Under the pieces are notes generated by a model that did not search any database, was not told the origin of the DNA, and was given only the letters and a program-made list of their open reading frames with translations. The position numbers and the translations under genes are program-made. This document shows positions 9,631 through 18,528 of a DNA stretch of 64,000 nt, in pieces. The first letter of the stretch is position 1. Every line of letters starts with the position of its first letter. Source of the DNA: Luteolibacter sp. LG18 (GTDB lineage: Bacteria > Verrucomicrobiota > Verrucomicrobiia > Verrucomicrobiales > Akkermansiaceae); the NCBI RefSeq assembly GCF_036322585.1, contig NZ_AP024600.1:5146001-5210000 (forward strand), read 5' to 3'.

Positions 9631-9650
9631 CTGGAAGCCGGAGCTTTCAG
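9631..9650. repeat. short GAAGC/GCTTTC palindrome
   Basis: CTGGAAGC (9631-9638) pairs with GCTTTCAG (9643-9650) around CGGA, with one wobble pair. It closely matches the palindrome at 1395-1413 and is related to the one at 30204-30218. It is intergenic, between the 142-residue protein and the hydroxylase. Confidence 0.4.
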
Positions 9651-9716
9651 GCCGTCACCACCTCCACTAACCTGCCGCCATGTCTTCGGCATTGGGACGT
9701 CTACACAGGCGGGGCC

Positions 9717-10418
9717 TTGGTCGCGTTCCTGTTGCTGAACATCGGCATCGTCGCCGGTTCCGCGCTGTTCTGCATCGTGGTCGCCCGGGTCTTCCACCGG
9801 CATCGCCTGTTCGACCGCTGGGAACCGTTCAAGCTCCTCGAGCTGTCTGCCGTGGGCGTGACGATCCTCCTCAACGCGCTGGTCTCCGTGGCGGGCTGGG
9901 CCTTGTGGAAACACGGTGTGATCCAATTGGTGCCGCGTCCGTGGTGGGGCGCGCTGCTGGACACCCTGCTGATGGTCGCCGCGATGGATTTCGGGATGTA
10001 CGTCCTCCACCGGGTCGCCCATGTGCGCTGGCTCTACGGCCTGTTCCATTTCTTCCACCACCGGCACGAGGTGGTGAACCCGCTGAGCCTCTTCGTTCTC
10101 CATCCGCTGGAGGTCGTGGGCTTCGGCTCGTTGATGATCGGGTTCCTGTGCCTGCACCCGATCGACCCGATCGCGCTCACCACCTATCTCGCGCTCAACG
10201 TGCTCTTCGGCTCACTCGGCCACTGCGGGGTGGAGCCCTTTCCCCGCTGGCTCCGGAAACTGCCGCTGCTGCGACTCATCGGCACCAGCACCTTCCACGC
10301 CGAGCACCACGAGCACCCGGCCTGCAACTTCGGCTTCTACACCCTGGTGTGGGACCAGCTCTTCGGCACGCTCGATCCCGGCTATTGGGATCGCTACCAG
10401 CGCGCAACCGGCCGATAG
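9717..10418 (+). CDS. fatty acid hydroxylase / sterol desaturase family membrane protein
   Basis: A 233-residue integral membrane di-iron oxygenase-like protein. The histidine clusters that bind the metal centre are visible: HRVAH, HFFHHRH and FHAEHHEH, plus an isolated LGHCG. There are about five hydrophobic segments. The family hydroxylates or desaturates lipids using O2 in the cytoplasmic membrane. The listed start is TTG 9717. The open frame continues upstream without a stop and encodes plausible protein (WDVYTGGALVAF), while an ATG at 9680 sits one base out of frame, so the true N-terminus is uncertain and a frameshift is possible. The substrate is unknown. Confidence 0.8.
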   Translation: MVAFLLLNIGIVAGSALFCIVVARVFHRHRLFDRWEPFKLLELSAVGVTILLNALVSVAGWALWKHGVIQLVPRPWWGALLDTLLMVAAMDFGMYVLHRVAHVRWLYGLFHFFHHRHEVVNPLSLFVLHPLEVVGFGSLMIGFLCLHPIDPIALTTYLALNVLFGSLGHCGVEPFPRWLRKLPLLRLIGTSTFHAEHHEHPACNFGFYTLVWDQLFGTLDPGYWDRYQRATGR

Positions 10419-10449
10419 CAGCAAGGACAGGAATGTCCTCGCTGCCTGA

Positions 10450-11604
10450 TCACTCCTGCACCGGCACCGCCTTCGGCACGGATGGCTCGGGCGCGGGCTG
10501 GACCGGCGGCGCGATCACGGCCTTCGGAATCTCTCCCTCCTGCGGCAGGCGGGCGATCATCAGCGAGGACTCGTTCGGACGCCAGCGGTAGCCCGCGCTG
10601 AACGGCAGCTCGATCGTCTGCTGCGCCTTGAACGCCTCGTGGAGGTCCGCTTGATAGCGCTCCTTGAAAAGATCGATCGGCCCGGCATACCGCCCTGCGA
10701 GCGTGACGTTCCAACCCGCGTCCTTGAAGAAGCGGTAAGGAATTCCCGAATCATCCTGGATGATCGTCTTGGTGCGGGTCAGCAGGAAATCACGGGCCTT
10801 GGAGAACTCCTGCATGTGCATCAGGTAGGACGCCGCCTTCGCGAAGCCGTTGCCCACGCCCTGCTTGTTGCAGAAGGCGATGAAGCCGGGGCTGCTCTTG
10901 ATCCCCTCGTTGGAAAGGTCGGAGCAGAAGTAATACACCGTCTGGTTCGCCCCATTCGGCGCCACGTAATCGATCTTCACCCCCGGCGTCTTGTTGGCCT
11001 GGGTTTGCAGCTCACCCGCCTGATCCACCCACACCTTCTCCGCCCCGGTGATGCGGCAACCGGCGTGGGCGAGGAACAAATAGAGCACCGGCGTGGTGCC
11101 ATTGAGCGCCGTGTTTTGGAAATCCGACTTCATCGAGCGGGTGATGAAGAAGCTGAAGTCCAGCGCCGAACCGATCGACTTCCGCAGGTTCTGCAGCGAG
11201 GTCGCACGCTGTTCGGGCGTCAGCGCAGCCACGTCCGGGATGGCACCCACCGGCTCAATCCCGCACATCACGGTGGTCGTCGCGTTCGGGAAATAAGCGT
11301 GCGCGTAGAGGAAGTCCGGGCCGCTGAAGAGGTAGAACAGCGGCGCCTTGTCATCGTAGGCAAAGGGCGCCACCCGCGGCATCCACTCCGAAATCTTCGA
11401 AAGCTGGCGCTTGTCCACGTCCAGCCACGCTTTCTGGAAGTCCTTCGAGTGCTGCTGCCACGAGGCCTCCCGGCTCAGCTCTTCCAAGGGAGATCCGGCC
11501 ACCGATTGGCCGGCGAGGAAACGGGCCTGCATGTCGGGAGCGGCGGGCTCGGCCATGGCCCAGGGAGCAACCAGCAACACCAGCGCGGCGATGAACGGCT
11601 TCAT
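10450..11604 (-). CDS. secreted protein of unknown function
   Basis: A 384-residue exported protein. ATG 11604 gives a clear signal peptide (MKPFIAALVLLVAPWAMA). The body contains conserved-looking motifs such as FYLFSGPDFLYAHAYFPNA, which suggests an enzyme or binding fold, but I cannot name a family. The C-terminus is Pro/Ala-rich (PAPEPSVPKAVPV). It is monocistronic, divergent from the GNAT gene at 11762 with 157 bases between them, and its stop faces the hydroxylase stop. Confidence 0.65.
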   Translation of the reverse strand: MKPFIAALVLLVAPWAMAEPAAPDMQARFLAGQSVAGSPLEELSREASWQQHSKDFQKAWLDVDKRQLSKISEWMPRVAPFAYDDKAPLFYLFSGPDFLYAHAYFPNATTTVMCGIEPVGAIPDVAALTPEQRATSLQNLRKSIGSALDFSFFITRSMKSDFQNTALNGTTPVLYLFLAHAGCRITGAEKVWVDQAGELQTQANKTPGVKIDYVAPNGANQTVYYFCSDLSNEGIKSSPGFIAFCNKQGVGNGFAKAASYLMHMQEFSKARDFLLTRTKTIIQDDSGIPYRFFKDAGWNVTLAGRYAGPIDLFKERYQADLHEAFKAQQTIELPFSAGYRWRPNESSLMIARLPQEGEIPKAVIAPPVQPAPEPSVPKAVPVQE

Positions 11605-11761
11605 GCGCGGCGTTGTAGCGGGCCCCTTGGAATTTAACAGTCCGGAATGAAAACCCATTGCGCCACAAGGCCGGCAGCGCGGAAAAGCCGGGCGAAGTTG
11701 TGGAAAAAGCATGCAATCGCCCATGCCGGAAGATACAACATGACCACTCCAAGTCACCCCC

Positions 11762-12394
11762 ATGACCCTGGTGCGACATTCTCTGAACCCGCGAACCGCC
11801 GAGGCCTCCGACGCGCCCGCCATCCTCACCTGCCAGCGCGAGGCGCTCCGGCATCTGGCGCGCACCTCCTACGCCGGATGCCGCCTGATGGAATGGGCGG
11901 ATCGACTCACCGAAAGCGACCTGCTCGCGGCGATCGAGCGGCACCAGGTCCACGTCCTGGAGGATGAAGAGAGCATCGCCGCCTTCGCCGAACTCGACGA
12001 GAGCGATGGCCACATTCCCGCCCTCTTCGTGCACCCGCGGGCCTTCCGGCGCGGCTTCGGCACCGCCTTGATGGAGACCATGCAGCGCCATGCCGATGGC
12101 CTCGGCCTCCGCGAACTGACGGTTTCCGCCGCCACCGATGCCGTGCCGTTCTATGAACGCCAAGGCTTCACCGCCGCCCCGGAACGGCTGATCCATTTCC
12201 CGGACGGCATCTCGCTGACCTATATTCCGATGCGGAAGGAACTCGCCCGCGCGCCTTACAGCGCGGCGTTCATGCCGGTGACCGGCGCGCCTTGGTTCGC
12301 TTGGTCCCCCTTCGGATTGAGCTTCTTCCCGAGCGCTTCCTTCGCCTGGACATCCCGCAGCCCGCTGCACTCCAGCGTGAGAAGCGTCACGTAA
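11762..12394 (+). CDS. GNAT-family N-acetyltransferase
   Basis: A 210-residue acetyl-CoA-dependent acyltransferase. The GNAT core spans ~10-160, with the acetyl-CoA loop region VHPRAFRRGFGTALMETMQRHA (motif A, R/Q-x-x-G-x-G/A-like) and FYERQGF as motif B. It acetylates a primary amine on a small molecule or protein; the target is unknown. The last ~45 residues lie antisense to the 3' end of the secreted-protein gene on the minus strand (139-base overlap), where a normal GNAT would already have ended. The stop of this frame may therefore have been lost by mutation. Confidence 0.8.
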   Translation: MTLVRHSLNPRTAEASDAPAILTCQREALRHLARTSYAGCRLMEWADRLTESDLLAAIERHQVHVLEDEESIAAFAELDESDGHIPALFVHPRAFRRGFGTALMETMQRHADGLGLRELTVSAATDAVPFYERQGFTAAPERLIHFPDGISLTYIPMRKELARAPYSAAFMPVTGAPWFAWSPFGLSFFPSASFAWTSRSPLHSSVRSVT

Positions 12395-13026
12395 TCCTCC
12401 TGCTTCGGCAGGATCATGTAGATGCCGGTGTCGTCCTTCGGCACGCCCACCTGGCGATCGAGGATCCGCACCAGGCCGGACTCTGCCTCCGGCTTGCGGG
12501 CGTAAATCTGCACGTGGGTGGGGACCAGCATCTCATTGCCGGTGAAGCGTCCCTCGAGGCTCCAGCGCTTGCCAGGCGCGAGCTGGATCTTCTTCTCCCC
12601 GGCCACGATGCCGAGCTCGCGGCTGGTGAGGTTCACGAAGATCCCGCTGCCATTCCGGAGGTCCGAGGAGGAGAACCAGAACGGAGTCACCTTGTAGCCA
12701 CCTGCACTGGGAGCGAGTACCAGCAGCCCCTTCTCCACGCCCGTGGGGATCTGCGTGGAGACCACCGGCACGCGGGTCTTCTTGTCGTCGTTGGTGACAC
12801 GGAAAAACGCCACCTCGGCCCCGGCCTTGCAGGGGTAGGTGATCGACTGCCTTCCTTCCACCAGCTCGACCGGGATGGCCACGCCGTCCACATCGATGTT
12901 CAGATCGGACACGGCGGAAAGACCGCGGCCGTTGGCATTCATTTCCGGAGGCGTGAGGTAAACGCTGAACTCCGCCGCCCACAGAGGCAGGACGGAAAAG
13001 GCGAGGGCAACAAGGGTACGGTACAT
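12256..13026 (-). CDS. secreted protein of unknown function
   Basis: A 256-residue exported protein. ATG 13026 is preferred because it starts directly at the signal peptide (MYRTLVALAFSVLPLWAAEF). The mature part is predicted mostly beta and contains no motif I can name. It follows the very long prepilin-like gene by 31 bases on the same strand and is probably co-transcribed, so it may work with that surface protein. Its 3' end overlaps the GNAT gene on the other strand. Confidence 0.65.
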   Translation of the reverse strand: MYRTLVALAFSVLPLWAAEFSVYLTPPEMNANGRGLSAVSDLNIDVDGVAIPVELVEGRQSITYPCKAGAEVAFFRVTNDDKKTRVPVVSTQIPTGVEKGLLVLAPSAGGYKVTPFWFSSSDLRNGSGIFVNLTSRELGIVAGEKKIQLAPGKRWSLEGRFTGNEMLVPTHVQIYARKPEAESGLVRILDRQVGVPKDDTGIYMILPKQEDYVTLLTLECSGLRDVQAKEALGKKLNPKGDQANQGAPVTGMNAAL

Positions 13027-13057
13027 GACGTGCAATGATTGGAATGAAACAAACGGA

Positions 13058-16000
13058 TCAGATGTCGCGGCTGTTCAGCCAGCGGGTGGAGACGATCTGG
13101 AAGGCACGGCCGAAAAGCCGGGCCGGAGAACCCACGGCAAGCGAGGCATACTCGGTGCGGGCGTCCACGGTGTCATCGAGGTAGCCGGGCATGCGCTGGA
13201 CCGTCGTCTCCAGCATGGCAACCGCCTCCACCTTGCCATTGGCATCGAGCGCCTCGCCACGACTGCGGATCACGAAAGTATCCGAGCGGGCGGAGATCGC
13301 GCCGCCGAGGCGGGTCAGCAGATCCGCCTGGGTGAGATACCCCGGCGCGCAGGCGGCGATGTCCCCGGCGAAGGCCTTGGTTTCATACAGGCTGTCGACG
13401 TTCCCCTCCGCGATGACCCGGTTGCCCGAGGTGCCACGCAGCTTGGCGTTGATACTGGTCGCGTCGATGGCCGCCTGCAGCGCGCCTTTCACCCGCTGTT
13501 CGATCGGCGCGCCGTCGTTCACGGAGCGGTTGACGAAATCGGCCAGCGAGGTCGCCGGACCGCGCGCCTTGATCTGCTCGACGATCTGCACGGAAAGCTG
13601 ACGGATCTCGTCCGGCTTCAAGCCACGGAATCCGGTATACTGGCTCTGCCCATCCTCCGCCGTGGTGGCGGTCACCTCTCCGCTGGGAGACGTCAGCACG
13701 CGGGCGTAGGCAGCGCTTGGAACATTCTGCCCGGCGATGGTGAGATCACAGGTGCTCGCCAGGAACGCAGCCCAGGCTTCGGGATCGGTCGAATTGATGT
13801 TGAACGCACCATCCAGCAGCAGCCCGGCGGCATTGCCGCGGAAACCGTCCTCGCCTTCCTTCAACGGCGTGGGCGACAGCGCTTCAAAGCGGCTGTTCCA
13901 CGAGGTCCCTCCCGCCTTACGGGCCGAGAAGAACAGACCGTCCCATAAATTACGATTCAAGTAGTAGGACAGGTCGTGCTGGGTGGATTTGTAGGTGTTC
14001 CCATCGTCCACCACCGTGAGGTCCTGGTAGCGACCCTGGTTCTGGGTGACCTTGAGACGCGGATCGGCGTACGAGTTTCCTATCGGATAGGCCGGGTGAA
14101 GATTGTCGGCGAACCAGTCCTCGGTGGAATGACGCTTCACCCGCACCTCGGTGTCGTAACCCGGCCCATCCTCGATCCAGAGGTTGGCGTGGGTCAACTG
14201 GCCGAGCGAGAAGAAGTAACGCTCCGGCGCCCCCGTCGCCGGGGACTGGAACAGGACGCACTTGTCCGGCCCGCCGATATCGGAAAACCCGATCGATTTG
14301 TTCAGGTAGAGCGCCTCCGGGGTCACGGAGGAAAGCTGTGCCACCAGACCGCCGAGCAGGTTGCCCGGGGAGCCCAGGCCATTTGCGCCCCCGCCCTGTC
14401 CGTTCGCCGTGCCATTCACGGTCACCGAATTCTGCGACCCCGTGAAATCCCCGATGACCACCGGAGGATTCGATGTCGGCAACGTGCCCGACTTCTTGTT
14501 CGCCTCGGACGGCCAGCAGCCGACCGTGGGCGAGCGCGGGTTGAAATTCGCGAGCCACTTCGCGTCCTTGGTGCGGCTGCCCGCGGCGTTGTAGATGACA
14601 TTGTTGCCGTCGCCATCGTTCTGCGCCTGCTTCAGCGTGAAACGACGGGCCCACAGCTCGTTCGCTCCGGTGCTGATGAACAGCGGATACGTGCGCGGAT
14701 CGGGATTGATGTAGAACGGGCTGCCGCTGGACGGACGCTGGAAACCGGTGGTGTCGGTGTTGACGTTGCGAATGTTCACCAGCGGCGCTTCCGGGTCGGC
14801 CTGGCCGGTGGCGGGGCGCTCGCGACGGCCCTCGAACAACTTCACGTTCCAAGTCGTGAACGGATGCGGGACCACTTGGAAGAAACGACCGGACGCGCTG
14901 ACCGAGTCGAACACCTGGATGTCACCGGCGTAGTTCGCGCCAGTGCCGCCGAAGGCGCGGCCACCCTGCCAATTGAGCGTGTTCTGGCGGGCCGGCGGGA
15001 CGTCCCGGATCGTCAGCATCATGTCCCAGAAGGAATAGCCCGGGAATCCGCTGTTCGTGACATCAGCCAGTTCACCGAGTATCCAGCCACTGCCGCTGGA
15101 ATTCGTCACCACGGTCTTGGCACCCATGTCGGCCGCGGGCGAACCCGACGCACGATAGGCCACGTAGGTCCCGTCGAGATCGAGGAAGCGGTTTTGATTG
15201 AGGGCGAACACCTTCGTTTCACCCGGCTGCAAGGTGTGGGCGGGGATGAAGTAGCGGTGCTCGTAACGCATCGTCTTCGGCGGACGCGCCTTCGCGTTGA
15301 ACGTCCCCCACAGGATCACATCCTGATAGGACTCGTCGCCCCCCGCGGAGGCCTGCTGGGCGTTGCCGTTCGCCACCGAAACGGTCAGGCCGTTGGGCGC
15401 ATTGAGCGGACGATCGTAAGGATTCCACAACTTCACCACCGGCGACATGTGGAAGGTCATCACGTAGTTCGGCTGGCCGCCGGCACCATTGTTGTACCAA
15501 CCCGGCGGCAGATTCGGATTCGGCGCGGCGGAGGGCGCGAAGCCGTTGGTATTGGAAATGCCATACATCTCCGTCACCCCGGCGATCACCGGATAATAGC
15601 CTTCCTGATCCTTCGTCTGGCGCTTCACCGTAAGGGTGGTGGCAGGCCCGGATTGGTAATATTGGCGAAGTTGCTCCCAATAAGGACCGCCCGGATCGCT
15701 TCCGCCCGTGGTCACCGGCTCGTAGACCTTCTCGCCGAGGAGGGTTTCCATCGACGAGCGGCTGCCCGCCAGCGCCACGCTGAGGTCCCGGCGCAAGCGT
15801 CCACGGGTGGTGTCCGTCAGCACCCCACGGTGCACGGCGGCCACGGAGCGGCTTCCACCGCGTGATTTCTCGGGCACGGAAGTGACCAATTCACTGGTGC
15901 CGGTGGACGCCAGCCGGTCCCATAGCGGCGAATCCTTTCCTGGAGCACTTTCCAAGCCGGTGATCTTCCGCGGATCCATGCGGTCCGGCGACAGGGCCGC

Positions 16001-16621
16001 CAGGGCGGTATCCTGCTGGCGGGGCAATCCGAGCGAGGCCTTGGTGCCCACATCCTCCACCCACCAGGCGTATCGCCCCGGATTGGCCCCGGTGGACACC
16101 GTCACGGCACCTGCCTTGACCTCCGGAGACGCGGTGCCATTGCTCCGCACCACGGTCAGCCCCTGCCCGGTGATCCCGGAGCCGGCGGACTCCACCGTCG
16201 AAGTCACCGTGGGCTCCCCGGACACCAGCCAGCCGCTGAACTCGCGCTTGATCTTTTCCTTCGGGCTTTCCGCGGGATTGAAGGATGCGTCCTCCGTCCG
16301 CTTCAGAACCACGGTGGCGTTCTTCCAATCCCCATGCACCGTTGGCACGGCCGGTTGGAGCGCGGACGCCGGAGCGCTCACCCGCTGGTCGGGACCAAGC
16401 TGCTTCTGAAGTTCGCCCAGTGCCATCATCATCGCCAGGCGCGCGTTGGCGCGGGCCGTGGACATGGCGGATTCCCGGGCCGCAGCCCGGAGCGTGATCG
16501 AAGAAAGGCCCAGCAGACCGAGCGCGATGGTAGCCAGAAGCACCATCATCAGCAGGGTGATGATGAGGCTGAAGCCGCGGGTGCGGCGAAAACGAGCCGG
16601 ACGTTGGTTTAAGACTTTCAT
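13058..16621 (-). CDS. Verru_Chthon cassette protein A-like prepilin protein
   Basis: A 1187-residue protein beginning with a type IV prepilin-like leader: basic residues, then GFSLIITLLMMVLLATIALGLLGLSS, where G is the expected prepilin peptidase site. This is followed by the conserved ARANARLAMMMALGELQKQLGPDQ helix seen in Verru_Chthon cassette protein A, known from Verrucomicrobium and Chthoniobacter. The rest is a large, probably extracellular beta-rich domain. I start at ATG 16621, which puts 16 residues before the Gly; ATG 16633 is an alternative. The expected partner prepilins B-D are not adjacent; only a secreted protein follows. The function of these cassettes is not established. Confidence 0.8.
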   Translation of the reverse strand: MKVLNQRPARFRRTRGFSLIITLLMMVLLATIALGLLGLSSITLRAAARESAMSTARANARLAMMMALGELQKQLGPDQRVSAPASALQPAVPTVHGDWKNATVVLKRTEDASFNPAESPKEKIKREFSGWLVSGEPTVTSTVESAGSGITGQGLTVVRSNGTASPEVKAGAVTVSTGANPGRYAWWVEDVGTKASLGLPRQQDTALAALSPDRMDPRKITGLESAPGKDSPLWDRLASTGTSELVTSVPEKSRGGSRSVAAVHRGVLTDTTRGRLRRDLSVALAGSRSSMETLLGEKVYEPVTTGGSDPGGPYWEQLRQYYQSGPATTLTVKRQTKDQEGYYPVIAGVTEMYGISNTNGFAPSAAPNPNLPPGWYNNGAGGQPNYVMTFHMSPVVKLWNPYDRPLNAPNGLTVSVANGNAQQASAGGDESYQDVILWGTFNAKARPPKTMRYEHRYFIPAHTLQPGETKVFALNQNRFLDLDGTYVAYRASGSPAADMGAKTVVTNSSGSGWILGELADVTNSGFPGYSFWDMMLTIRDVPPARQNTLNWQGGRAFGGTGANYAGDIQVFDSVSASGRFFQVVPHPFTTWNVKLFEGRRERPATGQADPEAPLVNIRNVNTDTTGFQRPSSGSPFYINPDPRTYPLFISTGANELWARRFTLKQAQNDGDGNNVIYNAAGSRTKDAKWLANFNPRSPTVGCWPSEANKKSGTLPTSNPPVVIGDFTGSQNSVTVNGTANGQGGGANGLGSPGNLLGGLVAQLSSVTPEALYLNKSIGFSDIGGPDKCVLFQSPATGAPERYFFSLGQLTHANLWIEDGPGYDTEVRVKRHSTEDWFADNLHPAYPIGNSYADPRLKVTQNQGRYQDLTVVDDGNTYKSTQHDLSYYLNRNLWDGLFFSARKAGGTSWNSRFEALSPTPLKEGEDGFRGNAAGLLLDGAFNINSTDPEAWAAFLASTCDLTIAGQNVPSAAYARVLTSPSGEVTATTAEDGQSQYTGFRGLKPDEIRQLSVQIVEQIKARGPATSLADFVNRSVNDGAPIEQRVKGALQAAIDATSINAKLRGTSGNRVIAEGNVDSLYETKAFAGDIAACAPGYLTQADLLTRLGGAISARSDTFVIRSRGEALDANGKVEAVAMLETTVQRMPGYLDDTVDARTEYASLAVGSPARLFGRAFQIVSTRWLNSRDI

Positions 16622-16821
16622 TGGAACGGGCATGCATGCATCCATCGCTCCGGACACGAGCGCCGTATGAAAACGGAACCGGGCATCGGTGATGGCGAAC
16701 CAAAGTCCAGCCAAACGGCCCTGTTCTCAAGCGGCCCACGGTGGTCTTGCGTTCCAACCAGTTATGGAAACTCGGCATGCAATACGCTCATCTCCATGAC
16801 GCATCAATCGACACATCATTC

Positions 16822-18021
16822 ATGACTCCGTCCGCTGTCTCCGTTCGCATCCTGACCCCGGACGACGCGGCGCTTTACCGGGCGGTGCGGCTGCAATCCC
16901 TTTGGGAGCAACCTCCCGCGTTCAGCGCGCAACCGGTCGACGAGCCCACCCTCGAGGAAATGGCCACCCACCTCCGTGCCGACCGCGACGAGTGCTTTTT
17001 CGGCTCCTTCTCCGGACGTGAGCTCTGTGGCATCCTGCGACTGTCCCGTTACTCGCCGGAAAACGAGAAACACCGCGCCTTTCTCAGCGGCCTCTTCGTC
17101 GTCCAGAAACACCGTCACCAGGGACACGCCCGGGCCCTGGTCGCCGCCGCGTTGGAACGGGCGAAGTCGGACCCTGGCCTGCGCCGTGTCAACCTGGCGG
17201 TCGTCACCGCCCAAAAGGCAGCCCTCCAGCTTTTCGACAGCCTCGGCTTCCAATCCCGTGGCACCGAACCCGAGGCATTCTCCAATGCCGGGGTCTACTA
17301 CGACGAACACCTGATGACGCTGGATCTCACCGGCGGACGCGGCGGCTTCCTCGGCACCGCGAATGCCTGGTGGGCCGCCTACTTCGGCTGCCGCCCCTCC
17401 GAACTGCTGGCGGACGCCCTCACCCTCATCCCGGATGAGAACGCTCCGGAGGAAACCACCATCCTCTTCCGCGATGGCGCGGCCATCGCCCGCGTCCATC
17501 CCACCCGCCGCACCGAGTTCCGCCGTCTCCTCGCCGTTGGCTCGCCAGCCAAAGCCGCCGAAGCGCTCACCGCCGCCGGTTACGAGGTTTCCGGTCCGTT
17601 TTTCCTCGGCTACACCAAGTCCGCGCCGCGCTCCCGCCACCGCGCCCGCGCGCTCGACCATCACGACGACGACCGCCTGACCTCGTTCAAGCGCGCATGC
17701 CCGCACGATGAATGGCTCCGCGGCGGCTGCGATGACGGCCACCTGCCGCGCTCGGGCGTTTTCACCGATGGTCTGCTGGTGTCGATGGCCACCGCCGACC
17801 CCTCCGACGAAGCCATCGCGCCGCTGCGCCTGATCACCGATCCGGACTACCGCGCCCGTGGCTACGGTCGCAGCGCCCTGGCCCACGCCATGAGCCGCGT
17901 GCTCAAGGACGGCCAGATCCCACAAGTCACTATCCCGGAAAACGACCCTGCCGCGATGAGGCTCGCCGAAGTGCTCGGCTTCGTCCGCTATGCCACCGTC
18001 CTCACGGTGAAGGCACGCTGA
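16822..18021 (+). CDS. tandem GNAT-domain protein
   Basis: A 399-residue cytoplasmic protein containing two GNAT acyltransferase domains. Domain 1 (~5-165) has VVQKHRHQGHARALVAAAL, a normal acetyl-CoA loop, and LFDSLGF. Domain 2 (~180-399) is more diverged but ends with DPDYRARGYGRSALAHAMSRVL and AMRLAEVLGF, which also fit motifs A and B. The middle (~170-300) has no acetyl-CoA motif and may be the degenerate first half of domain 2. The gene diverges from the prepilin gene. The acceptor substrate is unknown. Confidence 0.75.
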   Translation: MTPSAVSVRILTPDDAALYRAVRLQSLWEQPPAFSAQPVDEPTLEEMATHLRADRDECFFGSFSGRELCGILRLSRYSPENEKHRAFLSGLFVVQKHRHQGHARALVAAALERAKSDPGLRRVNLAVVTAQKAALQLFDSLGFQSRGTEPEAFSNAGVYYDEHLMTLDLTGGRGGFLGTANAWWAAYFGCRPSELLADALTLIPDENAPEETTILFRDGAAIARVHPTRRTEFRRLLAVGSPAKAAEALTAAGYEVSGPFFLGYTKSAPRSRHRARALDHHDDDRLTSFKRACPHDEWLRGGCDDGHLPRSGVFTDGLLVSMATADPSDEAIAPLRLITDPDYRARGYGRSALAHAMSRVLKDGQIPQVTIPENDPAAMRLAEVLGFVRYATVLTVKAR

Positions 18022-18528
18022 AGGAATCAGCCAGCCCCGCCTGCCCTTCCTGACCTGCTTGGGGCGCATTCCACACAGGGATGCCGTCGGCACGGTGCCG
18101 CCGTTTCCATTCATCCGGTTCCACCGCTTCCCTGAATCCCAGCCATCGGGCGAGACACCAGCTGACCCGTATTTGGCATGACTCTTGCCTGATCCATAGG
18201 CAAAGAACACCGCTCACGTACGCGGTTTCACGTATATCCCGAACCAGCGGTTCGAGTTATGGCCGAAATTGCTGCCAATGTTTACCCAAACGCTCGTTTA
18301 GCATTCGCTCCCACGCGATCACGTAAACGCGTTAAGGGCGTGTAAAACCGGTAGTTTCAAGGCCTGCCGCGGAGTAAGATCCGTGTGAAATTTTCAAGAA
18401 GCCGGTTAAATCGCTTCCCCTCACCCATATCATTCCTGTAACCCATCGCGCATTAAATGCATGTCACACCATAATGGTTAGACATGCCATTTTAACCTCG
18501 TTCATCCCTGGCAAATCCCCTTGTCGCC
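18022..18528. other. 507-base non-coding gap
   Basis: There is no convincing gene here. The stretch is less GC-rich than its surroundings, especially 18200-18350. It holds a sigma-54-type promoter candidate at 18173-18190 and short complementary segments near 18310-18340 (CACGC with GCGTG). It could encode a small RNA or a long leader for the gene at 18529. Confidence 0.5.
18173..18190 (+). promoter_or_regulatory. candidate sigma-54 (-24/-12) promoter
   Basis: TTGGCATG, four bases, then TTGC reproduces the sigma-54 consensus YTGGCACG-N4-TTGC with one mismatch. GG (18175-18176) and GC (18187-18188) have the required 10-base separation. Transcription would start near 18200, some 330 bases before the next gene. 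No enhancer-binding protein gene is in view, so this is sequence resemblance only. Confidence 0.4.
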
